This document shows positions 1 through 8,561 of a DNA stretch of 33,175 nucleotides, one piece after another. Origin of the DNA: Opitutia bacterium (GTDB lineage: Bacteria; Verrucomicrobiota; Verrucomicrobiia; Opitutales; Seribacteraceae). The notes beneath the pieces were generated by a model. The model had not been told where the DNA came from and did no database searches. It saw only the letters and a program-made list of their open reading frames with translations. Positions within the stretch are counted from its first letter, which is position 1; each line of letters opens with the position of its first letter. The stretch is taken from NCBI GenBank assembly GCA_002694035.1, contig NZKY01000159.1:1-33175 (forward strand). Reading direction: 5' to 3'. The position numbers were made by a program, and so were the translations under genes.

Positions 1-209
1 ATGTATTTAGGTTAAAATGGTTAACTCTTCATTTTCGTAAATGTCCATTTAACCCGGTTTATTTAAAAATTGCCTGGAATTACTTATTTCATTTATTTAA
101 CACTCTTGGCTTTGTGGGAAAGATTACTCCAAAGGAATTAATTCAGGAAATCATAATCCGGTTCGGCCCGCCCGAACTCCTTCCTCATCCCACAAAAGAA
201 ATATTATAA
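1..209 (+). CDS. C-terminal end of an unidentified protein (5' truncated)
   Basis: An open frame enters from the left edge (first full codon at base 3) and stops at TAA 207-209, giving 68 residues. The fragment is hydrophobic and aromatic in its middle (Trp, Phe, Tyr, Leu) and ends in a Pro-rich tail with the motif RFGPPELLPHPTKEIL. It has coding-like composition and converges tail-to-tail on clpX, leaving only 22 bp. I do not recognise the family from this fragment. An enzyme or glycosyltransferase C-terminus is possible but unsupported. The start and most of the gene lie outside the window. Confidence 0.55.
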   Translation, partial: VFRLKWLTLHFRKCPFNPVYLKIAWNYLFHLFNTLGFVGKITPKELIQEIIIRFGPPELLPHPTKEIL

Positions 210-231
210 TTTAAATTGAATAAATTTAGGC

Positions 232-1533
232 TTAGGCGGCGTCCCTTTTTTCGGTTGGGATAGGATTAATCTTGGCTTTTCCTTTTCCTTTGACCACTCC
301 TGCGCTGATAACCACTTCGACTGCACCCTCAATAGCAGGCAGGTCGTACATGACATCAAGCATGATAGTTTCCATGATTGACCGAAGAGCACGGGCACCG
401 GTCTTCATTTCTACAGCTTGTTGAGCGATTGCCAGAATTGCTTCGCGGGTAAAGCGTAGGTGGGCTCCTTCCATAAGGAAGAGTTTCCGATATTGTTTAA
501 GGAGCGAGTTCTTAGTTTCCTTTAAAATCCGTACAAGTTCATCTCTAGAAAGTTCTTCAAGGACAGATACCACGGGTAAACGGCCAATGAATTCAGGAAT
601 AAGCCCATATTTGACCAAGTCTTCAGGTTTGACTTCGGCAAGGAGTTCCTGGGCCTCTTTTCGCTTTTCAGCAGAGTATCCGACCATTCGGTTTCCAGTC
701 CGTTGTTCAACAATATTATCGATGTCCACGAAGGCACCTCCGCAGATAAATAAAATATTTGAAGTGTCGAGTTGGATATATTCTTGATTTGGATGTTTTC
801 TTCCGCCCTGCGGGGGAACATTACAAATTGTACCTTCAAGAATTTTGAGGAGTGCTTGCTGAACTCCTTCACCAGATACATCACGAGTTATGGAAACATT
901 ATCAGTTTTGCGACCGATCTTATCGATTTCGTCCACATAGATAATTCCACACTGTGCTTTTTCCACATTGTGGTCAGCTGACTGTAATAAGCGAAGTACA
1001 ATGTTCTCCACATCATCACCGACATATCCTGCTTCAGTTAAAGTAGTTGCATCTGCAATGGCAAAGGGAACATCAAGCATACGGGCTAGTGTCCGTGCGA
1101 GATAAGTTTTCCCACTACCAGTGGGTCCAATAAGAAGGACATTACTTTTTTCAATTTCAACATCATCTAATTCACCGGAAGAGAATTGATCGAGTTTGTT
1201 TTCCCCAATATTTAATTCAGATGCCAGGCGTTTGTAATGATTATGGACTGCAACGGAGAGAACTTTTTTTGCATGTTCTTGGCCAATCACATGCTGATCT
1301 AGAAAAGCTTTGATCGCACTTGGCCTTTGAAGATTAAAGACTGGTTTTTCGCCAGAAGATTCCCTGACTTGAGAGGATGGGGTTTCCCCAAGTTCGCGAT
1401 CGATAATTGTTTTACATACACGAACACAGGAATCACAAATAAAAACGCTGGCGGGTCCGGCGATCATCTTTTTTACTTCGCCCTGTGGTTTCCCACAGAA
1501 TGAGCAAAAATTGATTTTCGTCGGTTTCGCCAT
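232..1533 (-). CDS. clpX: ATP-dependent Clp protease ATP-binding subunit ClpX
   Basis: AAA+ unfoldase that recognises tagged proteins, unfolds them and feeds them into ClpP in the cytoplasm. The 433-residue length is typical. The N-terminal zinc-binding domain has Cys10, Cys13, Cys33 and Cys36. Walker A is GPTGSGKT (136-143), Walker B is IIYVDEIDK (197-205), the pore loop is GYVGDD (169-174), the RKH loop is GRKHPN (244-249) and sensor 2 is GARALR (379-384). The loop that docks on ClpP reads VGY (284-286) where E. coli has IGF. It is the last gene of the tig-clpP-clpX operon, 13 bp after clpP. The ATG at 1531-1533 has no convincing Shine-Dalgarno sequence. Confidence 0.98.
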   Translation of the reverse strand: MAKPTKINFCSFCGKPQGEVKKMIAGPASVFICDSCVRVCKTIIDRELGETPSSQVRESSGEKPVFNLQRPSAIKAFLDQHVIGQEHAKKVLSVAVHNHYKRLASELNIGENKLDQFSSGELDDVEIEKSNVLLIGPTGSGKTYLARTLARMLDVPFAIADATTLTEAGYVGDDVENIVLRLLQSADHNVEKAQCGIIYVDEIDKIGRKTDNVSITRDVSGEGVQQALLKILEGTICNVPPQGGRKHPNQEYIQLDTSNILFICGGAFVDIDNIVEQRTGNRMVGYSAEKRKEAQELLAEVKPEDLVKYGLIPEFIGRLPVVSVLEELSRDELVRILKETKNSLLKQYRKLFLMEGAHLRFTREAILAIAQQAVEMKTGARALRSIMETIMLDVMYDLPAIEGAVEVVISAGVVKGKGKAKINPIPTEKRDAA

Positions 1534-1546
1534 GGTAAAAGGAAAT

Positions 1547-2146
1547 TTATTCCTTGGGTTTTTTGGAAATTACTTCGTCCACTAATCCGTAATCACGGGC
1601 TTCTTCAGCAGACATGTAATAGTCCCGGTCGGAATCTTTTTCGAGTTGTTCAATGGTTTTTCCACTATGCTGGGAAAGAATTTCGTTAATTGTTTGTCTC
1701 CAACGAAGAATTTCCTTAGCGGCAATAGAAATATCCGAGGTTTGTCCGCCGGCTCCACCACTTGGCTGATGAATCATAACACGACTATTAGGAAGAGCAA
1801 AGCGTTTACCTGGGGTTCCGGCAGCAAGGAGAACTGTGCTCATACTTGCGGCCATGCCTATGCAATAAGTTACCACATCACATTCGAGAAAGTGAAGGGT
1901 GTCATAAATTGCCATGCCGTCTGAGACACTGCCCCCCGGTGAATTGATATACACATGAATGTCTTTTTTTGGATCTTCCATTTGGAGGAATAAGAGCTGT
2001 GCGATAATGGAGTTGGCCACATAATCATCAATTGGTGTACCGATGAAAACAATTCGATCACGAAGTAGGCGGCTATAAATATCCCAGGCACGCTCTTGGC
2101 GTCCTTCACGTTCGTATACATACGGTAATGGTAAATAGGCTCCCAT
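1547..2146 (-). CDS. clpP: ATP-dependent Clp protease proteolytic subunit ClpP
   Basis: Serine peptidase that forms the double-heptamer proteolytic chamber used by ClpX. It is 199 residues, a normal length. The catalytic triad is intact by alignment to E. coli ClpP: Ser101 in GMAASM, His126 in MIHQPSGG, and Asp175 in [12 protein letters not shown]. The glycine-rich oxyanion segment [11 protein letters not shown] is present. It lies between tig (35 bp upstream) and clpX (13 bp downstream) in the conserved order tig-clpP-clpX. The ATG at 2144-2146 is preceded by an A/T-rich stretch without an SD. Confidence 0.98.
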   Translation of the reverse strand: MGAYLPLPYVYEREGRQERAWDIYSRLLRDRIVFIGTPIDDYVANSIIAQLLFLQMEDPKKDIHVYINSPGGSVSDGMAIYDTLHFLECDVVTYCIGMAASMSTVLLAAGTPGKRFALPNSRVMIHQPSGGAGGQTSDISIAAKEILRWRQTINEILSQHSGKTIEQLEKDSDRDYYMSAEEARDYGLVDEVISKKPKE

Positions 2147-2181
2147 ATTTATAATCTATTTTGCTTTGGTTATTTTAAAAG

Positions 2182-3558
2182 TTACTTTGTTTTCTTTTTC
2201 TTAGTCTTTGCAGGTTTCTCTTTCGTTTCGGTAGTTTTTTCCTCTGCTTCGGCAAGTTTTTCTTTTGTTTTGGACGACATAAGTTCAAGAGTTTTGTCGT
2301 GTAAAATATCCTGTCTCAATCGATTTAAGCGTACTTGGTCCTTGACGAGTTCCTGAACATATGTATTTGGGTCCGTCCTCATCATCATTGCTTCTCTGGT
2401 CGCAGCCTGAGCCAAGTCTTCGTTGGTAACTTCGACTTTTTCAATCTCAGCGATTTGTCCAAGCATGATGGTGATTTTTACTCTTGCCAGTGCTTGTGTC
2501 TGGGCTTCTTTCCAAAGTTCATCTTTTTTCGATTCCATGTCCTCCTGTTTTGCACCCTGCTGGGCAGCCCGTTGAATGTTGGATTGGAAAATGGCTTTGG
2601 ATTCTTCTTCTACAGCCTGTTGGGGGAGGGGGAAGTCAGGGAGTTCAAGAATCTTTTGGGTGATTTGACTCCTTTTACCGTCAATATTTTCTCTTTCCTT
2701 GCGTGATACAAGATCGTCCTTAATTTTCTTCTTTAGATCTTCGAGGCTCTCAGCTTTGAGAGATTTTAGGAAATTCTCGTCCTCTGCATCAGGGGCTTTT
2801 TTCTCCCGGACTTCGTGAACTTCAAGGGAATAATTTACCTTTTTACCGGCAAGTGGAGCGACTTCAAAATCATCCGGAAAGTCGGCTTCCACATCTTTTT
2901 TATCATCCTTTTTCATGCCGACCACAGCCTGAGCGATAGCATCCACACCTAGACCTTTTGCCTGACCTGCTTCTTCCCAGGTGTTCGTTTGCTTCCCATA
3001 CATGGGTTTGTCAGGAAGTAGTTCTGCCACCGGTGAACCGTCGAGTGTTCCTTCGTAGGAACATTTTACATAATCGCCCGATTCTGAAGCCCGATCGACT
3101 TCATCAAAAGAGGCACGCTGGTCACGAAGAGAGTTCAATTCTTTTTCCACATCTTCATCGGATACATCGGTGGGATGAACGGTGAGTTCAAATTCTTCGT
3201 ATTTTGGCAATTCAAAATCAGAAATGATATCAACTGTGACTTCAATGCTGGCAGATGATTCAGAACTTACATTACCGGGTTCCACTTTCAGAATAGAATA
3301 TACCTTGATATCTTTTTCGGCTAAAACTGCCTCATACGCGGAGGTGGAAACTTTTCTTGTTAATTCCTGTTGTATTTCTTTGGCAAATCTTTTTCGGATA
3401 ACTTGTTCAGGGGCTTTACCTTTTCGAAAACCTGGAATGTTGGCCATTCGGCTAAATTCCCTGCAAACCTCCTTGCCTTTGGAAGACATTTCGTCCGAGT
3501 CGAAAGTCACATTGACAATTTTACGAGCGTCACCCGCATCTTTTATTTCTACATTCAC
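2182..3558 (-). CDS. tig: Trigger factor (ribosome-associated chaperone / PPIase)
   Basis: Ribosome-bound folding chaperone for nascent chains. It is 458 residues. The N-terminal domain carries the ribosome-docking signature GFRKGKAP (43-50). An FKBP-like peptidyl-prolyl isomerase domain occupies roughly residues 160-250, followed by the helical substrate-cradling domain. The last ~35 residues are a Lys/Glu/Thr-rich tail ending KTKKKKTK, probably disordered. The start is GTG (3556-3558). An in-frame TAA 18 nt upstream leaves no alternative, and there is no SD. It is first in the operon with clpP and clpX, behind a good promoter at 3629-3657. Confidence 0.97.
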   Translation of the reverse strand: MNVEIKDAGDARKIVNVTFDSDEMSSKGKEVCREFSRMANIPGFRKGKAPEQVIRKRFAKEIQQELTRKVSTSAYEAVLAEKDIKVYSILKVEPGNVSSESSASIEVTVDIISDFELPKYEEFELTVHPTDVSDEDVEKELNSLRDQRASFDEVDRASESGDYVKCSYEGTLDGSPVAELLPDKPMYGKQTNTWEEAGQAKGLGVDAIAQAVVGMKKDDKKDVEADFPDDFEVAPLAGKKVNYSLEVHEVREKKAPDAEDENFLKSLKAESLEDLKKKIKDDLVSRKERENIDGKRSQITQKILELPDFPLPQQAVEEESKAIFQSNIQRAAQQGAKQEDMESKKDELWKEAQTQALARVKITIMLGQIAEIEKVEVTNEDLAQAATREAMMMRTDPNTYVQELVKDQVRLNRLRQDILHDKTLELMSSKTKEKLAEAEEKTTETKEKPAKTKKKKTK

Positions 3559-3628
3559 GATAGAGGGAAGGATTTAGTTTAAGTTATTTAAATATTTTAC
3601 AAGAATTTGCACAGAGCAAAACAGTGCT

Positions 3629-3657
3629 ATTAAACCAAAAAAAACCTTAAGGGTCAA
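3629..3657 (-). promoter_or_regulatory. Predicted sigma70-type promoter of tig-clpP-clpX
   Basis: Read on the minus strand, TTGACC (3657-3652) and TTTAAT (3634-3629) each match the consensus at 5 of 6 positions, with an ideal 17-bp spacer. The predicted start near 3622 leaves about 64 nt of leader before the GTG of tig. No heat-shock sigma32-type box was seen. The -35 element lies in the loop of the inverted repeat at 3637-3670. Confidence 0.5.
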
Positions 3658-3670
3658 CGAGATAAAGGTT
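3637..3670 (-). terminator. Possible weak intrinsic terminator after the 3680-4282 gene
   Basis: On the minus strand, AACCTT (3670-3665) can pair with AAGGTT (3648-3643) across a 16-nt loop, followed directly by six T residues (3642-3637). The stem is short and the loop long, so it would be weak. It overlaps the predicted tig promoter. Confidence 0.25.
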
Positions 3671-3679
3671 AAGTTTAGC

Positions 3680-4282
3680 TTAGCGTGCGGGACTCCATGG
3701 GATTGATCGAACTGATAAAATTGAGTCTTTTTTGTAACTGAAATCCTCTATCGTTTTTCGAAAAGCAAGTGGGGAAAAATTCTTAATTTGCAAAATCCAC
3801 TCACCAGATTGGGAGTTTTCTCCAATTATCTTGAATTTGTCCTCGTTTAATTCTTTTTCAAATGTAGAAATTTCCAATCCTTTAACCGGCGTCAGGTAAA
3901 GCTCGGAAGCACGATAAAACTCGTATTTTGGGCCGGGATTAATTTCCTGTGCCAGGATGAAAAGTCTTTCTGAACGGAAGGATCCAGCGGATTCAATAAC
4001 CCAAGACTTGATCGGAAGGGTGAGATTTGAATCATGGGTAGTTTGGTTATTTTCAAAAAAGACAACAATTCCATGAGGTATTTTTGAGCAAATTGCATCA
4101 GGAATAGGAGAAAATGGGGATCCATCAGAAGCACATTTCAAAGATTGATAATTTCCCGGCCTCTCTCTTGTCTGTTCGGCCTTTTTTTGAAGGGCATAGC
4201 GAACAAGCATGGATGACAGGGCGACTCCAATGGCAATTCCGATCCAAATTGAAAAGGAGCGTTCTTTTTTGGAAATAGCCAT
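3680..4282 (-). CDS. Hypothetical single-pass membrane protein
   Basis: 200 residues. The basic N-terminus (KKERS) is followed by one hydrophobic segment at about residues 10-28, then Lys/Arg residues, consistent with a signal anchor. The rest is predicted to be outside the cytoplasm. Two Cys residues (Cys50 and Cys65) could form a disulfide. No conserved motif is recognised. It is transcribed towards tig but separated from it by 121 bp containing a separate promoter, and is divergent from the thioesterase at 4334. The ATG at 4280-4282 has no SD. Confidence 0.7.
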   Translation of the reverse strand: MAISKKERSFSIWIGIAIGVALSSMLVRYALQKKAEQTRERPGNYQSLKCASDGSPFSPIPDAICSKIPHGIVVFFENNQTTHDSNLTLPIKSWVIESAGSFRSERLFILAQEINPGPKYEFYRASELYLTPVKGLEISTFEKELNEDKFKIIGENSQSGEWILQIKNFSPLAFRKTIEDFSYKKDSILSVRSIPWSPAR

Positions 4283-4333
4283 TTAAAAATTCATTCGTTG
4301 CATATTGTAGGTCTTCTGGAGTAGAGAAAGATT

Positions 4334-4738
4334 ATGCTTTCGGCAAGCGTTGACATTCGAGTGCGTTATGAAGAAACCGATAAAATGGGCGTGGTCTATC
4401 ACTCAAATTATTTTATCTGGTTTGAGGTTGCCCGGGTGGCATTGCTTGATGAATTGGGATGTCCTTATTCAGAACTTGAAAAAGATGGTTTTTTTCTTCC
4501 CGTTTTAAAATGTGAAGCAAGTTTTAAATTGCCTGCCGTGTTTGATGATCGGTTAAAAATCACGGTACGGATAGAAAAATTACCTGTTGCACGGATTGAA
4601 GCTTCTTATGTTGTTAAGAGAGGAGATATTTTACTCGCAACCGGTTCCACTCAGCATGCGTTTGTTTCTGTTGAGGGTAGAGTGGTTCGTCCACCAGATA
4701 GTTTTCTGGAAATTGCCAAGCAATATTTTAGCGATTGA
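4334..4738 (+). CDS. YbgC/4-hydroxybenzoyl-CoA-type acyl-CoA thioesterase
   Basis: Hot-dog-fold thioesterase of 134 residues, predicted to hydrolyse acyl-CoA (or acyl-carrier) thioesters in the cytoplasm. The family signature is clear: YEETDKMGVVYHSNYFIWFE, with the catalytic Asp16 in ETD followed by GVVYHxNY. The length fits the family. In many Gram-negatives the relative YbgC sits with tol-pal genes; that is not so here. The 3' end overlaps the convergent aroK by 11 bp. A GGAG lies about 13 nt before the ATG, farther than optimal. The exact substrate cannot be read from the sequence. Confidence 0.88.
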   Translation: MLSASVDIRVRYEETDKMGVVYHSNYFIWFEVARVALLDELGCPYSELEKDGFFLPVLKCEASFKLPAVFDDRLKITVRIEKLPVARIEASYVVKRGDILLATGSTQHAFVSVEGRVVRPPDSFLEIAKQYFSD

Positions 4739-5276
4739 TATCGTTTGCTTCGCGATATTTTTGAATAATAATTTCAGCCATCGTCTGAATACTTCTCTGT
4801 TCGGATGATATAATATGATCGGCTTGAGAGTAGATTTCTTCCCTTTCCAAAATGAGTTTTTTGATTTTTGCCATAGGGGCAGGAGATTGAAGAAGCGGAC
4901 GGTCTGAATTATTTTTTGTTCTATGGTAAATTGTCTCGGGGGTTGCAGATAAACAAAAAACATGCCCTTTGTTTTTTAAGATATTCATCATTCCGGACTG
5001 AATCGGTAGTCCGCCACCGCAAGATATCAAGCAGTCACTCGAAGGGTGTCCTTGGTTTATAAAATTCTTTTCCAAATCTCGAAATTTTGCTTCTCCCAAA
5101 GAGGAAAAGATCTGAGAAACGGATAAGTTGGTTTCCTTTTCAATTTCCACATCCGAATCGATAAAGCGGAGACCAAGTTTTTCAGCAACCACTTTCCCCA
5201 CAGAACTTTTTCCCGTGCCCATGAAACCTATAAGGTATAGATTTGTTAATTTGTGCTCTGATGGATTCTTGATCAT
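4728..5276 (-). CDS. aroK: Shikimate kinase
   Basis: Phosphorylates shikimate at the 3-hydroxyl in chorismate synthesis. The frame is open from 5318, but the ATG at 5274-5276 gives a 182-residue protein of normal length that begins just before the first strand (TNLYLIGFMGTGKS). The longer start would overlap the 5' side of the divergent gene and add an unusual hydrophobic leader. Walker A is GFMGTGKS (17-24), DSDVEIE starts at residue 40, CGGGLP and DRPLL are the shikimate/lid elements, and REEIYSQAD is near the C-terminus. No other aro gene is nearby. There is no SD. Confidence 0.93.
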   Translation of the reverse strand: MIKNPSEHKLTNLYLIGFMGTGKSSVGKVVAEKLGLRFIDSDVEIEKETNLSVSQIFSSLGEAKFRDLEKNFINQGHPSSDCLISCGGGLPIQSGMMNILKNKGHVFCLSATPETIYHRTKNNSDRPLLQSPAPMAKIKKLILEREEIYSQADHIISSEQRSIQTMAEIIIQKYREANDINR

Positions 5277-5299
5277 GAGGATAAAAAAAGAAATGAATA

Positions 5300-5318
5300 T
5301 TGCTTGCGAATCAAGCAA
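5300..5318. repeat. Perfect 7-bp inverted repeat in the aroK/bfn divergent region
   Basis: TTGCTTG and CAAGCAA flank a 5-nt loop (CGAAT). The element sits between the two divergent starts (5276 and 5339), where an operator would be expected. It is 21 nt before the ATG of the BFN gene. It could equally form an mRNA hairpin. There is no T tract, so it is not a terminator. Confidence 0.45.
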
Positions 5319-5338
5319 AGAAAAGGAATAATAAATCC

Positions 5339-5782
5339 ATGAATAATGACTCTGTGGAAGTCACCGTAAAAGGAGTAATGCCAACTTCCAATGGATGTGC
5401 AATCTTCTTGGGTAATGACGATAAGACCTTTGTGATTTATGTGGACCCGTCGATCGGTAATGCTATCAACATGACAATAAATCAGGTGAAGAAGGAAAGA
5501 CCGTTAACGCATGATCTAATTGGTCTGATTTTGCGTGGGCTGGAAACAAGCATCGAACGGGTCTTGATAAACGATGTGGATGAGGGAACCTTCTTTGCCC
5601 GTATTATTTTAAGGATGGAAAATGAGTTAGGTAAGAAGATAATCGAATTAGATGCCCGACCCAGTGATTCTATAGTATTGGCATTGCAAATGAAGCAACC
5701 CATCCATGTGGCGAATAAAGTTTTGGAAAATGTCGAGGATATGTCTGAAATCCTTGAAAGAATTCTTCGTAAGCAGGATTAA
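5339..5782 (+). CDS. BFN-domain (bifunctional nuclease family, DUF151) protein
   Basis: 147 residues. Family hallmarks are visible: an early strand with a GCAIFLGNDDKTFVIYVD block, the RPLTHDLIGLILRGL segment, EGTFFARIIL, and the terminal signature LDARPSDSIVLALQMKQPIHV. Proteins of this family have reported DNase/RNase activity in plants, and related domains occur widely in bacteria; the role here is unknown. An upstream in-frame ATG at 5300 is rejected because ATG 5339 has an AGGA about 11 nt upstream and begins at the domain. It heads the plus-strand run towards dus and lnt, with 23 bp to dus. Confidence 0.88.
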   Translation: MNNDSVEVTVKGVMPTSNGCAIFLGNDDKTFVIYVDPSIGNAINMTINQVKKERPLTHDLIGLILRGLETSIERVLINDVDEGTFFARIILRMENELGKKIIELDARPSDSIVLALQMKQPIHVANKVLENVEDMSEILERILRKQD

Positions 5783-5805
5783 GTTAACTTAAATTTATTC
5801 GATTC

Positions 5806-6900
5806 ATGATTTCATGCCTTGAATCGTTTGATTCTTCTTCTTTGAAATCGATTCCTCCTTCTCTTGTCGATGGTCAGTGGCCAACTGCCCTGGCTCCTAT
5901 GCAGGATGTAACCAGTTTGCCATTCATGAAGGTAATCGCAAAGAGGGGAGCACCTGATTTTTTCTTCACGGAATTTTTTAGGGTTCATGCAAATTCACGA
6001 ATTGACCCGGAAATTTTGTCGGCTGTTACCGAAAATCCCACTGATCGTCCTGTTTTTGCACAATTAATTGGGGAAAATATTTCCGATCTCCGAAGAACGG
6101 TTAAGGATTTGATGGCATATCCTGTCGCCGGAATTGATTTAAATCTCGGATGTCCGGCACCTCGAGTTTTCAGAAAAAATGTGGGTGGTGGTTTGCTCAG
6201 GGTACCTGGTCGGGTGAGCGAGATTTTAGACATGCTCAGAGTGGAGGTGGATTCGCTCCTAACGGTTAAGATGAGAATTGGGTTTGAAGATGATCGATTT
6301 TTTGAAGAATTACTTAATTCAATTAATAAATATGAAGTTAACTTATTGAGCCTACATGCCCGAACTGTGCTCGGTGGATATCGTTCTGATCCGAGTTACT
6401 CACATGTTTCTAAAGCAAGGGAATTTGTAAATTGTCCAGTTTTGTTAAACGGAAATGTATCTTCTTCAAAATCCGCATTATTTTTAAAGGAGCAGACTGG
6501 AGCACATGGGGTAATGGTGGGTCGGTCTGCGATTAGAAATCCATGGATTTTCAGACAGATTCGTGAAGCTCAATCGGGGGTGTCAATCTTTAGACCAACA
6601 ATGAAAGATGTTTATCAGTACATTATTGATTTGTATGAAGCATTGAACAAGCCTGCTCTGGATGAAAAAAAATGTGTGGCAAGAATGAAAAAATTCCTCA
6701 ATTTTGTAGGTTTATCTGTGGACTCGGATGGTGGATTCCTTCATGAAATGCGCCGTTCACAGAACAAAACAGAATTGCTTAAGGTATGCTCCACTTACCT
6801 TATTGATCATGGGAATGCTGAAAAGTGCTTTAGTGATGAGCCATTTGATGGTTTGGTTGCCAGACCCAGTTCAGAGTCCAAAGAAGGATGCCATCTGTAA
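5806..6900 (+). CDS. dus: tRNA-dihydrouridine synthase
   Basis: FMN- and NADPH-dependent reduction of uridine to dihydrouridine in tRNA. It is 364 residues, a TIM barrel plus helical domain. APMQDVT (30-36) is the phosphate/FMN-binding start. Asn113 and Cys116 in NLGCPAPR include the catalytic acid Cys. KNVGGGLL, TVKMRIGF, HARTVLGGY, NGNV and VMVGRSAIRNPW are the remaining conserved blocks. The residue after GCPAP and the general length fit the DusB-like bacterial group, but I leave the subclass open. It is followed after 12 bp by lnt, so probably co-transcribed. No SD. Confidence 0.95.
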   Translation: MISCLESFDSSSLKSIPPSLVDGQWPTALAPMQDVTSLPFMKVIAKRGAPDFFFTEFFRVHANSRIDPEILSAVTENPTDRPVFAQLIGENISDLRRTVKDLMAYPVAGIDLNLGCPAPRVFRKNVGGGLLRVPGRVSEILDMLRVEVDSLLTVKMRIGFEDDRFFEELLNSINKYEVNLLSLHARTVLGGYRSDPSYSHVSKAREFVNCPVLLNGNVSSSKSALFLKEQTGAHGVMVGRSAIRNPWIFRQIREAQSGVSIFRPTMKDVYQYIIDLYEALNKPALDEKKCVARMKKFLNFVGLSVDSDGGFLHEMRRSQNKTELLKVCSTYLIDHGNAEKCFSDEPFDGLVARPSSESKEGCHL

Positions 6901-6912
6901 GGTAAAAGACTA

Positions 6913-8493
6913 ATGGCTAGTTTCATAAGAGTCGTTTGGGCACCGATTTTTGCACCTTGTGCAACTTATTTTTTCCTCCTCTTTGCTCAACCTCCAAGAG
7001 ATTCGCCTGAATGTGCCTATTTCTTTTTGTTACCTGCCTTGGCTTGGTTTATGTTTAAGCCAAAGCGGAGAATTGTGCTGCTTTCTTTTTTTGTGGCTGG
7101 ATTCCTCTACCATGTTTCATTAATTGGCTGGATGAGGCATGTTGCAATGCCTGGAATGTTAAGTTCCTCAATTCTTTTATCCATTTATAATTTGCCCTGG
7201 TTTTTTTTGGCAAGCGTTCTCATTCCATGGTCTTTAAAGGGTAAATTTTTTCATAGGTTAGTTTCCATCTTTGGCCTTTCTTTTACTTGGGTTGCTATTG
7301 AATGGGCAAGGTGTCAGTTTACTCTCGGGTTTCCATGGTGTCCGCTTTCAGTAACTCAGTGGGAAAGACCTGTTCTTTTACAAACAGCCCAGTGGTTTGG
7401 TGGTTGGATCGTTTCATTTTTCTTGGTTTTTTTTAATTTATGCCTCGCCTCATATGTTCACCACTTGATCATCAGGAGGAAGAATTTAAAAGCGGGGATG
7501 TTTGGTAATATTTGTCCGGATTTTTATTTAGCCATCCTTCTTTTCATATTCATGATCAGTCCTTTTTTCATGGATAGGGAGGATTCGGGAACTGAAACCA
7601 AGGTATTAAAAATTGGAATATGCCAACCTTATTTGTTAGAAAAGTGGAAAGGGGATAATGCAGATTTGCATAAAGAAATTCTTTCCCGACAAACCAGTTT
7701 TTTAGGTCTGATGGAACCGGATCTAATCTTATGGCCTGAAGCTTCTACGCCTTATGCCCTAAACAAAGATAAATTATGGGTTGAAGAATTGTCCAAAAAA
7801 ACATCAACTCCGTTACTTGTTGGATCTGTTTTGAGGGATGGTGGAGTAGTTTATAATACCATATCGGAAATTCTACCAAATAGCGGATTTCAAAACAATT
7901 GGTATGCAAAAAGGACTTTGGTTCCTTTCGGTGAATATGTTCCTTTCCCATTTAAATGGATACCAGGATTACAAAAAATGGTTGGGCCAGTTGGCAATTT
8001 TCAGAGTGGAAATGAAATAAAAACATTTTCACCTTTCTCGAATTTGGGACAAAAATCCATCAAAATTGGCCCTTTGATTTGCTATGAGGATATTTTTCCT
8101 AATTTAAGCCGTGAAATTTCTCTTTCCGGTGTAGATCTATTTTTTGTTACCACAAATAATGCATGGTTTGGTGAGGAAGGTTGTGCTGAGCAACATGCGG
8201 CCCATTCGGTTCTAAGAGCCGTAGAGACGCAAAAGCCGTTCGTCAGGTGTGGTAATGCAGGATGGTCCGGGTGGATTGATTCAAAAGGCTATCAAAGGGA
8301 GGTAATCAGGGACGAAAATGGGAGTATTTATTGTGATCGGGCAACTTGCTTTCAAGTAAAGTTGAAAGGAAATCATGAACGAAATGTTTCCTTTTATACA
8401 AAATGGGGCGATTGGTTTGCCTATGTTTCAGCTTTTGTGACTTTGGGATTATTTTATTTTTGTTTGAGCAATATATTTAAAAGAAAATTATGA
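6913..8493 (+). CDS. lnt: Apolipoprotein N-acyltransferase
   Basis: Inner-membrane enzyme that adds the third acyl chain to the N-terminal Cys of lipoproteins; its presence indicates a Gram-negative envelope. It is 526 residues. The N-terminal half has about six hydrophobic segments, followed by a nitrilase-like periplasmic domain and a final membrane helix near 503-520. The Glu-Lys-Cys catalytic triad is complete: Glu276 in LWPEAS, Lys333 in YAKRTLVPFGEYVPF and Cys390 in GPLICYED. The ATG at 6913 follows dus by 12 bp, with an AAGG about 11 nt upstream. It serves the lipoproteins encoded further along the window. Confidence 0.97.
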   Translation: MASFIRVVWAPIFAPCATYFFLLFAQPPRDSPECAYFFLLPALAWFMFKPKRRIVLLSFFVAGFLYHVSLIGWMRHVAMPGMLSSSILLSIYNLPWFFLASVLIPWSLKGKFFHRLVSIFGLSFTWVAIEWARCQFTLGFPWCPLSVTQWERPVLLQTAQWFGGWIVSFFLVFFNLCLASYVHHLIIRRKNLKAGMFGNICPDFYLAILLFIFMISPFFMDREDSGTETKVLKIGICQPYLLEKWKGDNADLHKEILSRQTSFLGLMEPDLILWPEASTPYALNKDKLWVEELSKKTSTPLLVGSVLRDGGVVYNTISEILPNSGFQNNWYAKRTLVPFGEYVPFPFKWIPGLQKMVGPVGNFQSGNEIKTFSPFSNLGQKSIKIGPLICYEDIFPNLSREISLSGVDLFFVTTNNAWFGEEGCAEQHAAHSVLRAVETQKPFVRCGNAGWSGWIDSKGYQREVIRDENGSIYCDRATCFQVKLKGNHERNVSFYTKWGDWFAYVSAFVTLGLFYFCLSNIFKRKL

Positions 8494-8495
8494 GA

Positions 8496-8524
8496 TTGAT
8501 ATATGTGTTTGATAAAAACATAAT
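8496..8524 (+). promoter_or_regulatory. Predicted sigma70-type promoter for the HDOD genes
   Basis: TTGATA (8496-8501, 5/6 match) and CATAAT (8519-8524, 5/6 match) are separated by 17 bp, immediately after the lnt stop. The predicted start near 8531 gives a leader of about 31 nt before the ATG at 8562. Confidence 0.5.
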
Positions 8525-8561
8525 TAGTTAATCACTTTGGAAGATTAATAACCCTTTTATC

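Noticed and set aside
210-231. TAAATT...AATTTA inverted repeat between the first gene and clpX
   Set aside because: The stem is only A-T pairs and no T tract follows; this is expected by chance in such an A/T-rich spacer.
2335-2706. 123-codon plus-strand ORF inside tig
   Set aside because: It lies antisense to the well-conserved trigger factor gene, with no SD or recognisable protein motif; it is a shadow frame.
5277-5318. Upstream start giving a 196-residue shikimate kinase
   Set aside because: It would cross the inverted repeat and promoter space of the divergent gene and add residues absent from the family; ATG 5276 fits the normal length.
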